From: Rhizorhapis suberifaciens
Lineage (GTDB): Bacteria > Pseudomonadota > Alphaproteobacteria > Sphingomonadales > Sphingomonadaceae
Length of the DNA stretch: 64,000 nt
Assembly: GCF_014200045.1 (NCBI RefSeq)
Contig: NZ_JACHOV010000005.1
Span: 202,382 to 266,381, forward strand
Direction of reading: 5' to 3'
Below, piece after piece: positions 56,140 through 64,000 of the stretch. A program made the position numbers and the translations under genes. The notes beneath the pieces are model-generated. The model was not told where the DNA came from, did not search any database, and saw only the letters and a program-made list of their open reading frames with translations. Each line of letters begins with the position of its first letter. The stretch's first letter is position 1.

Positions 56140-57297
56140 ATGGGATATGAGGCTACATCGATCCGGGTAGGGCACATCAAGGCTGTAACCGCGCCGCGCG
56201 GTCGCCTTTCGCAATGGTTGGGCAACCTGCTTTCCAATGAGCCGGAAGAAGCGGATAATGGCGAAGCCGAGGGCCCGCCCCGCTTTGATCGGCTCGAACA
56301 GCGGCGGGCTAGGCTCTATGAGGAAATCGGCGAGTTCATGTTCGCCCATGACCTGGACCTGACGCCACTCAATTTCGGCCTGGCCTATGATTATGTGACC
56401 GGCAATGACCGCGCCATCGAGCAGGCGGTCAGGGCCATCATCATGGAAAAGGGCAAGCTCAGCAACAGCCAGGCGGAAACCATATTGGCTGAAGCCAATC
56501 ATGATGAGGTCACGCCCGAAGCCATGACCGAAATGCTGGATTCGGTTGAAGCCAATCTGGGCCAGCTATCGGAACTGGTGCAGAAATCGCAGCACGAAGC
56601 CAATCATTATGGCGATCAGTTGCAGGCGCAGGTTCGCGATCTGGCTATCCCAGAAAAGGCTGGACCAGTCATGGGCCAACTCATCGCGCTCACTCAGTCG
56701 ATGATCGACAAGAGCCGCGCTGTTGAAGCGCAGATGCGCGAAAGTCAGAAGCAGACAAAGCTGCTCAAGAAAAATCTGGAACATGCCCGCAAGGCCGCCG
56801 AACAGGATCACCTCACCGGCCTGCCCAATCGCCGCGCCTTTGAAGTCATCCTGCGCGAAGCCGCTCAAAGAGCGCAAATCAGCGGCAAAGCGCTCAGCAT
56901 TGCCTTTTGCGATATCGACCATTTCAAGCAGATCAACGACGTCCATGGTCATGACGTCGGCGATCGCATCCTGAAATTCGTCGGCAAGCTGCTTGCAGAT
57001 ATATCCAACGACACCTGCCATGTGGCTCGTCATGGCGGCGAAGAATTCGTGATGTTGTTCGAGGGCCAATCGACAAAAGCCGCCTGTGAAATTGTGGATG
57101 CCGCGCGCATCGATCTGTCCCATCGGACGCTGGTGAACAAGACGACAGGCGAAAGGTTGGACGCGGTCAGCTTCTCCGCCGGTATCGCCGATGTCGCAGC
57201 TTATGAGGACGCCCGCGAAGCGCTTCGCGCCGCCGACGCGGCCATGTATGATGCGAAGGCGGACGGCCGTAACCGGGTCTATATCGCAGCTGCGTAA
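56140..57297 (+). CDS. GGDEF diguanylate cyclase with an unassigned N-terminal domain
   Basis: A 385-residue cytosolic protein. Residues about 45-150 form a helical domain I cannot assign (LYEEIGEFMFAHDLDLTPLN, FGLAYDYVTGNDRAIEQAVR). A coiled coil (AQMRESQKQTKLLKKNLEHA) and a C-terminal GGDEF domain (DHLTGLPNRRAFEVILREAA) follow. The active loop reads RHGGEEFVML, an active GGEEF variant. The I-site position holds NDTC rather than RxxD, so classic product inhibition is not expected. The start may be the ATG at 56140 or a GTG at 56134. It begins 48 bp after the rpoC terminator. Confidence 0.9.
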   Translation: MGYEATSIRVGHIKAVTAPRGRLSQWLGNLLSNEPEEADNGEAEGPPRFDRLEQRRARLYEEIGEFMFAHDLDLTPLNFGLAYDYVTGNDRAIEQAVRAIIMEKGKLSNSQAETILAEANHDEVTPEAMTEMLDSVEANLGQLSELVQKSQHEANHYGDQLQAQVRDLAIPEKAGPVMGQLIALTQSMIDKSRAVEAQMRESQKQTKLLKKNLEHARKAAEQDHLTGLPNRRAFEVILREAAQRAQISGKALSIAFCDIDHFKQINDVHGHDVGDRILKFVGKLLADISNDTCHVARHGGEEFVMLFEGQSTKAACEIVDAARIDLSHRTLVNKTTGERLDAVSFSAGIADVAAYEDAREALRAADAAMYDAKADGRNRVYIAAA

Positions 57298-57309
57298 GCG
57301 GTTCCGCGG

Positions 57310-57834
57310 TCAAGGCGCAGCCAGCCGGTTCCTCAGCTCATCCAGGACATCATTCTGCCGGTCCACAATGGCGATGATATCCGTCCTTGCCCGATTGATG
57401 AGGTCGTCGCCTCCTAGCGCCTCACCGCCAGCAATCGCATTCATCCGTTTGACGTAAAGGGTATCAAGGCTCGCGAGCGCCGACACGCTGTCATAGCGCT
57501 CACTTTCCAGTGTGGAGATGGCAAGCTCTGCTGCAACCCAGGACTCGCTCGAAACCGATGCACCGGCCGCCTTATTGACGCGTTCCCTGGCGCCTGCCAG
57601 CCCAGCATCAAACGAAACCGCTCCTGCCCGCGCCTTGGCAACCAATTCGCCCACTTCTTTGGCCAATGCAGTATCTTCCTGCACCTCGGTCGGAGCCGGG
57701 CTCGCCACTTCGCTTCCACTCGACTCGATGGGCCGCTTGGCCAGCGATGGATAATCGCCACTCGTTCCACCGGCGCATCCCGCCAGGAACAAGGCAAACA
57801 TCTGGATAGCGGCTTTCAGCTTCATCCTGCTCAT
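57310..57834 (-). CDS. Putative lipoprotein of unknown function
   Basis: A 174-residue protein with a lipoprotein signal (KAAIQMFALFLAGC, lipobox LAGC). The mature part is Ser/Ala/Glu-rich with predicted long helices (LAKEVGELVAKARAGA, DLINRARTDIIAIVDRQNDV). I recognise no family. ATGs at 57834 and 57825 are both possible starts. It converges on the diguanylate cyclase gene, 12 bp apart, and is divergent from the AEC transporter with about 60 bp between starts. Confidence 0.72.
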   Translation of the reverse strand: MSRMKLKAAIQMFALFLAGCAGGTSGDYPSLAKRPIESSGSEVASPAPTEVQEDTALAKEVGELVAKARAGAVSFDAGLAGARERVNKAAGASVSSESWVAAELAISTLESERYDSVSALASLDTLYVKRMNAIAGGEALGGDDLINRARTDIIAIVDRQNDVLDELRNRLAAP

Positions 57835-57894
57835 CTATGCAGAGCGGAGCGCATTGGCAACCGCATCCGAAACATCTAGAGCTGCAAGCATCAC

Positions 57895-58842
57895 ATGCTT
57901 TCAACCGCCCTGATCATCCTTCCCATCTTCCTGATCATCCTTGCCGGCTATCTAAGCCGCAAGGCAGGCCTGCTGGGCGACCCGGCAAGCCGTGAGCTGA
58001 ACCGGTTCGTCGTCTGGCTCGCCCTCCCCTGCCTGATGTTTGATGTCGTGGCCACGACAGATTGGCGGGCGGTGTGGCATCCGGGGTTCGTCGCCGCATC
58101 CCTGATCGGCAGCTTCCTGGTTTTTGCCGCAGGGCTGCTGGCCGGCAAGGCGCGCGGGCTTAGCCTTGCGGACATGAGTGTCGATGGGCTGAATGCGTCC
58201 TATTCGAATTCCGCCTATATTGGCCTTCCCCTCATGTTCCTGATCTTTGGAGAGGCCAGCCGCCCATTTGTGGTGATCGCCGCGACATTGACGCTGATGA
58301 TGCTGTTCGCGGCAGGCATCATCCTCATCGAAATTGCACAGCATAGCGGCCATAAGAGTCACATCGTCCTGGGGAAGGTCACTAAGTCGATCCTGCGCAA
58401 TCCCATCGTGATGTCGCCCCTCGCAGGCCTAGCGTGGTGGCTTACTGGCTTACCCCTGCCCCAGCCTGTCGATACATTTGTGTCCCTGCTCGGGACCGCC
58501 GCCAGTCCGGTCGCGCTGGTTGCGATCGGCCTTTTCCTGGCCGCCCGTCCAATTAAGAAAGCGGCGGCGCATCCATCCGTCCTGGCGCTCGCGGCCATAA
58601 AGTTGCTGGCGCATCCGGCAATCACTGCGGTCCTCGCCTTCTTCATATTGCAATTGCCCGATCGGATCGCCGTTATGGCCATAACCATAGCCGCCCTCCC
58701 CACCGGCACTGGGCCCTTCATGGTGACAGAGTTCTACGCTCGTGACGGAAAGGTGACTTCGGGCGCGATATTCCTTTCCACGGTCCTTTCGGTACTGACG
58801 ATCACGGCGATCCTTACCTTGCTTGGCCAAGGCGTACCGTAA
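57895..58842 (+). CDS. AEC-family (auxin efflux carrier-like) transporter
   Basis: A 315-residue inner-membrane permease with ten predicted transmembrane helices in two inverted sets of five. Family marks are ELNRFVVWLALPCLMFDVVA, NASYSNSAYIGLPLMFLIFG (the conserved Asn/Pro region) and the C-terminal ALPTGTGPFMVTEFYARD segment. Bacterial members export or import organic acids; the substrate here is unknown. Confidence 0.88.
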   Translation: MLSTALIILPIFLIILAGYLSRKAGLLGDPASRELNRFVVWLALPCLMFDVVATTDWRAVWHPGFVAASLIGSFLVFAAGLLAGKARGLSLADMSVDGLNASYSNSAYIGLPLMFLIFGEASRPFVVIAATLTLMMLFAAGIILIEIAQHSGHKSHIVLGKVTKSILRNPIVMSPLAGLAWWLTGLPLPQPVDTFVSLLGTAASPVALVAIGLFLAARPIKKAAAHPSVLALAAIKLLAHPAITAVLAFFILQLPDRIAVMAITIAALPTGTGPFMVTEFYARDGKVTSGAIFLSTVLSVLTITAILTLLGQGVP

Positions 58843-58868
58843 AAGTGGCTGCTCACCGGCCAAGACCG

Positions 58869-58897
58869 TTGACAGAAAGGACTCAATCCAGTAGCGG
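58869..58897 (+). promoter_or_regulatory. Candidate rplU-rpmA promoter
   Basis: A perfect -35 TTGACA (58869-58874) is followed after 17 bp by TAGCGG (58892-58897), a weak -10. The expected leader is about 70 nt before rplU. Confidence 0.38.
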
Positions 58898-58973
58898 ACC
58901 GGCTTCCCGCGCCGAGGCATGCGGCATCAGCCATTTGTCTTGCGCCAAGCATTGAAGAATGAAGAGACAAGCC

Positions 58974-59342
58974 ATGTTCGCTGTTGTGCGTACGGGCGGC
59001 AAGCAATATCGTGTTGCCGCAGGAGACAAGATCGTAGTTGAAAAGCTGGCTGGTGAAGCTGGTTCAACGATTGCGCTGGACGATGTTCTGCTGGCCGGCG
59101 AAGGCACGGAGCTGAAGGACACCAAGGGCTTGACCGTTTCTGCCGAAATCATCGCGCAGGCGAAGGGCGAGAAGGTCATCGTTTTCAAGAAGCGCCGTCG
59201 GCACAATTACCGCCGCCGCAATGGCCATCGCCAGCAGCACACGATCCTGAAGATCCTGAGCATCGGCGCTGAAAAGAAGGCTGCGCCGAAGAAGGCTGCA
59301 AAGGCCGAGGCCGCCCCCGCTGCTGAAGCTGGCGAAGCCTGA
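58974..59342 (+). CDS. rplU: 50S ribosomal protein L21
   Basis: L21 of 122 residues starting [20 protein letters not shown]. The rRNA-binding signature [19 protein letters not shown] is complete. The last about 25 residues form an Ala/Lys/Glu-rich tail ([20 protein letters not shown]) that E. coli L21 lacks, as in many alphaproteobacteria. The ATG at 58974 is used. rpmA follows after 22 bp. Confidence 0.96.
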   Translation: MFAVVRTGGKQYRVAAGDKIVVEKLAGEAGSTIALDDVLLAGEGTELKDTKGLTVSAEIIAQAKGEKVIVFKKRRRHNYRRRNGHRQQHTILKILSIGAEKKAAPKKAAKAEAAPAAEAGEA

Positions 59343-59364
59343 GACGAGATAAGGAGCATAGGAA

Positions 59365-59634
59365 ATGGCACATAAGAAAGCAGGCGGCTCCTCGCGCAAT
59401 GGTCGCGACTCAGAGTCCAAACGCCTTGGCGTAAAGAAATTCGGTGGCCAGCAAGTCATCGGCGGCAACATTCTGGTCCGTCAGCGCGGCACGAAATTCT
59501 ATCCGGGCCGCAATGTCGGCATCGGCAAGGATCATACCCTCTTTGCCCTCGCAGAAGGCCGTGTATCCTTCCACGAAGGCAAGCTCGGTCGCAAATATGT
59601 CCATGTCGACATGATGGCCGAAGCCGCAGAATAA
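59365..59634 (+). CDS. rpmA: 50S ribosomal protein L27
   Basis: L27 of 89 residues beginning [20 protein letters not shown], with [20 protein letters not shown] and [20 protein letters not shown]. The N-terminus reaches the peptidyl-transferase centre. No cleavable N-terminal extension of the Firmicutes type is present. A GGAG box precedes the ATG. A terminator follows. Confidence 0.97.
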   Translation: MAHKKAGGSSRNGRDSESKRLGVKKFGGQQVIGGNILVRQRGTKFYPGRNVGIGKDHTLFALAEGRVSFHEGKLGRKYVHVDMMAEAAE

Positions 59635-59704
59635 TTCGGACGATTCCATGACAGGGTCGTCCGCCAGGGCGACCCGGGATCCGCAACAGTCGGATCCGCT
59701 TTGC

Positions 59705-59735
59705 AGGGAGACGGGACGCCCCGGTCTCCCTTTTT
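59705..59735 (+). terminator. Rho-independent terminator after rplU-rpmA
   Basis: AGGGAGACGGG pairs with CCCGGTCTCCCT (one bulged base) around a short loop, followed by TTTTTGTTTTTT. It ends the rplU-rpmA unit. Confidence 0.88.
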
Positions 59736-59845
59736 GTTTTTTCTCCCTCCATCACCACGCTTCGGCGCATTGCCCACACCGGGGCCTGAAAATGTCGCCA
59801 AGCTGTAACCAAATGCCGTCACGGCAACGTGCAAAGGAGAGAAAA

Positions 59846-60418
59846 ATGTTTGCCCGTACCGAAAGATTGCTGCTCCGCCCCGGCTGGCGTGAAGATGCGC
59901 CCGCACTAGCCGCTGCCATTGGCGACGAAGGCATCATCCGCAATCTCGCCCGCGCGCCTTGGCCCTATGGCGAGGAGGATGCGCTGCGCTATTTGGAAAG
60001 CATGCAGACTTCAGGATTGCCTGAATTCCTGATCTTCTCCCGCACGCGTGGCGCCCCTCGCCTGGTTGGCGGCTGCGGAATCATGCCTGATAATCATGAA
60101 GGTCTTGAGCTTGGGTATTGGATTGCCCGCCCCTATTGGGGCCTGGGATTTGCGACCGAGGCCGGCAAAGCAGTTGTCAAAGTAGCTCGTGCGATGGACC
60201 TGCCGAAGCTGCGGGCCGGGCATTTCCTGGATAACCCCGCGTCCGGCAATGTTCTCCGCAAGATTGGTTTCCGTCCCACCGGCCGCGTCTCCCTGCGCCA
60301 TAGCAGTGGCCGGGGCGAACACGCGCCTTGCGCGCTGTTCGAAGAAGGGGATCCTGTGAAGATGCGACAAGACTCCTCGGAAGATCTTTATCATGATCGG
60401 CACGCGATGGCCGCCTAA
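59846..60418 (+). CDS. GNAT-family N-acetyltransferase (RimJ/RimL-like)
   Basis: A 190-residue acetyl-CoA-dependent acetyltransferase. The start ARTERLLLRPGWREDAPALA and the acetyl-CoA region YWIARPYWGLGFATEAGKAV are those of the RimJ/RimL subgroup. NPASGNVLRKIGFRPTGR is the usual C-terminal motif. The ATG at 59846 is set by a strong AAGGAGA five bases upstream; the longer frame runs through the preceding terminator. Substrate unknown. Confidence 0.9.
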   Translation: MFARTERLLLRPGWREDAPALAAAIGDEGIIRNLARAPWPYGEEDALRYLESMQTSGLPEFLIFSRTRGAPRLVGGCGIMPDNHEGLELGYWIARPYWGLGFATEAGKAVVKVARAMDLPKLRAGHFLDNPASGNVLRKIGFRPTGRVSLRHSSGRGEHAPCALFEEGDPVKMRQDSSEDLYHDRHAMAA

Positions 60419-60420
60419 CC

Positions 60421-60549
60421 TCCCCCTCTCCCTGTAAAAGAGAGGGCCTGAGGGTGAGGGTAAGCAAGACTCCTTCTCAATAAGGAGTCCCACACACCCT
60501 CACCCGGTTCGGTTTCACCTCGCCACCCTCTCCTTCGAAGGGAGAGGGA
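60421..60549. repeat. Inverted pair of repeats between the GNAT gene and obgE
   Basis: CCCTCTC…GAGAGGG (60424-60446) followed by CTGAGGGTGAGGG, and the inverse ACCCTCACCC followed by CCCTCTCCTTCGAAGGGAGAGGG-type hairpin (60526-60548), are mirror-image copies of one motif. Between them GACTCCTT-CTCAAT-AAGGAGTC (60468-60489) makes another perfect 8-bp hairpin. The element fills most of the 175-bp gap and may also stop transcription from the GNAT gene. Confidence 0.7.
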
Positions 60550-60560
60550 TATACAACTAG

Positions 60561-62752
<2,192 letters not shown>

Positions 62753-62762
62753 GGTTTCACAT

Positions 62763-62833
62763 CGTCATTCCCGCGAACGTGGGAACCCATTCCTCATGGT
62801 TCATCACCGCCAAATGCCGCTCCATGGGTCCCC
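62763..62833. repeat. Inverted repeat element after proB
   Basis: CGTCATTCCCGCGAACGTGGGAA (62763 onward) forms a hairpin and shares CGTCATTCCCG with the element at 37173-37208. Its GGGAACCCAT (62781-62790) also pairs with ATGGGTCCCC (62824-62833), 9 of 10 matching, so the element is a mirrored doublet about 70 bp long. Confidence 0.65.
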
Positions 62834-62860
62834 GCTTCCGCTATGTTTGCTGAAGTAAAA

Positions 62861-63793
62861 ATGCCTGCCATAACCTCTCCCTTTCGCCTTGCCATAACCG
62901 GCGGAACCGGCTTTGTAGGCAAGGCTGTCGTCAGCCTCGCCTGTGCCCAGAGCGTTAGTTTGAACGCCCTCACGCGTCGCCCGCAGGAGGTCTGCGAAGG
63001 CGTCACATGGATCGATGGCGCGCTCGATCATGACGATAGCCTGTCGAGGCTGATGGCCGATGCCGATGCGGTCATTCACATTGCCGGAGTGGTGAATGCG
63101 CCCGGCCGCGCGGGCTTCAAGGCGGGCAACGCCGCAGGCACGCTGGCGGTGGTCCGTGCAGCGCGCGCGGCTGGCATCCGGCGTTTCGTCCACGTCTCCT
63201 CGCTATCCGCCCGCGAGCCTCACCTTTCACATTATGGTTGGTCCAAGCGTCGTGCGGAACAGATCGTCATGGCGAGCGGCATTGACTGGACGATTGTTCG
63301 TCCCCCCGCCATATTCGGTCCCGGCGACACCGAGATGCTCGACCTATTCCGCCTTGCCCGCCGCGGCCTAGTGCTGCTTCCTCCCAAAGGCCGGTTTTCG
63401 GTAATCGAGGTGAGCGACCTGGCACGCCTGCTGCTCGCCTGCGCTCACGATGAGAAACAGAGCGTCGGTGCAATCTATGAAGCCGACGACCGCCTGGAGG
63501 GCGGATGGAGTTATCAAAGTTTCGGCCGAGCTATCGGCTGGGCCGTGGGAAGGCGAATCCTACCAGTCTCTTTACCCGGGGCGTTCCTCCATCTTGCCGC
63601 CAAGGCGGACCGGCTGGCCCGCGGTACAAAAGCAAAGCTGACCGAAGACCGGGTCAATTATCTCTGCCATCCCGACTGGGTGATAGACCCGGCGAAACGC
63701 CCGCCGCCATCGCTGTGGCAACCGCAGGTTGGCACGAGATTGGGTCTGAAGAAAGCAGCGGAATGGTATCAGGAACAGGGTTGGCTGAAATAG
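62861..63793 (+). CDS. NAD(P)-dependent epimerase/reductase-like SDR
   Basis: A 310-residue atypical or extended SDR. It starts with SPFRLAITGGTGFVGKAVVS (GxxGFVG), followed by DADAVIHIAGVVNAPGRAGF, VHVSSLSAREPHLSHYGWSK (Tyr-x3-Lys as YGWSK) and DWTIVRPPAIFGPGD. It resembles NAD-dependent epimerases of the NDUFA9/complex-I-assembly-like group, but the substrate is unknown. ATGs at 62861 and 62843 are both possible; the first is preferred for its GAAG box. Nothing is assigned after it to the window end. Confidence 0.85.
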   Translation: MPAITSPFRLAITGGTGFVGKAVVSLACAQSVSLNALTRRPQEVCEGVTWIDGALDHDDSLSRLMADADAVIHIAGVVNAPGRAGFKAGNAAGTLAVVRAARAAGIRRFVHVSSLSAREPHLSHYGWSKRRAEQIVMASGIDWTIVRPPAIFGPGDTEMLDLFRLARRGLVLLPPKGRFSVIEVSDLARLLLACAHDEKQSVGAIYEADDRLEGGWSYQSFGRAIGWAVGRRILPVSLPGAFLHLAAKADRLARGTKAKLTEDRVNYLCHPDWVIDPAKRPPPSLWQPQVGTRLGLKKAAEWYQEQGWLK

Positions 63794-64000
63794 CACGGTC
63801 GTGTTCATCCCGGGCGGGCAATTGCCAATGTCCAAGCGAACACGCATAAACTCAGCGCCAATGCCGCGCCCCGCGAATGTCGCCGACCATCGCGTCCTTG
63901 CGCATTAGAGCAACGAGCCATTAATCTGCAACATACCCAGCGTGTTTGAGATAATTCCAGCATTCGTCTGAGGAGTAGAGTTCGCAGATTGAGCCGACAG

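Noticed and set aside
63794..64000. Possible gene start at the right edge (TTG near 63989 after GAGGAG)
   Set aside because: Only four codons are visible, so nothing can be supported.

Overview
The window looks like a chromosomal segment of a GC-rich alphaproteobacterium of the order Sphingomonadales (Sphingobium/Sphingomonas-like). This rests on gene content and neighbourhoods: cpoB-tilS-ftsH, an overlapping ppx-rlmE pair, a mitofilin-like gene after hemD, a short ClpS, a DUF3035 lipoprotein after lspA, a class I PHA synthase next to a phasin, and several families of short palindromic intergenic repeats. No plasmid, phage, IS, CRISPR, tRNA or rRNA signature was found. Genus and species cannot be fixed from the sequence alone.

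Layout. 1-4.2 kb: the tail of an unknown gene, then the cell-envelope/tRNA/proteolysis run cpoB, tilS, ftsH. 4.2-7.2 kb (minus strand): rlmE, ppx, a LysR-regulator remnant and an alpha/beta hydrolase. 7.3-11 kb (minus): a polysaccharide flippase, gpsA and tsaD, divergent from hemC-hemD and a mitofilin-like gene (11-13.5 kb). 13.5-21 kb: a hemerythrin protein, then a surface-polysaccharide block (acyltransferase, HlyD-type adaptor, hexapeptide acetyltransferase, two GT2 glycosyltransferases, and an O-antigen-ligase-like protein whose gene overlaps the last GT2 tail to tail). 21-25.2 kb: an aminotransferase and the PHA module phaC-phasin with candidate operator palindromes. 25.2-31 kb: clpS, a HAD phosphatase, rpmJ, galE, a DUF4136 lipoprotein, an M14 carboxypeptidase, gpmA and a diguanylate cyclase. 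31-43 kb: purE-purK, folA, ribF, ileS, lspA, a DUF3035 lipoprotein, pyrD, ggt and a long-chain acyl-CoA ligase. 43-46.9 kb (minus): a four-gene nucleotide-sugar operon. 47.2-56 kb: rpoB-rpoC with their own promoter and a possible leader attenuator. 56-64 kb: a second diguanylate cyclase, a lipoprotein, an AEC transporter, rplU-rpmA, a GNAT acetyltransferase, obgE, proB and an NAD-dependent epimerase-like gene. The last 207 bases (63794-64000) show no gene I can support.

How the genes relate. Most of the window is core housekeeping. The accessory, strain-variable part is surface polysaccharide: flippase, acyl/acetyltransferases, glycosyltransferases and ligase at 7-21 kb, galE at 27 kb, and the sugar-nucleotide operon at 43-47 kb. 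Two diguanylate cyclases, one with and one without a product-inhibition site, suggest c-di-GMP control, but no direct link to the polysaccharide genes is visible. The least explained unit is the four-gene operon at 42981-46866. It combines a glucose-1-phosphate cytidylyltransferase, an extended SDR, an RmlC-like epimerase and a SAF-domain oxidoreductase, without the CDP-glucose 4,6-dehydratase expected beside such a cytidylyltransferase.
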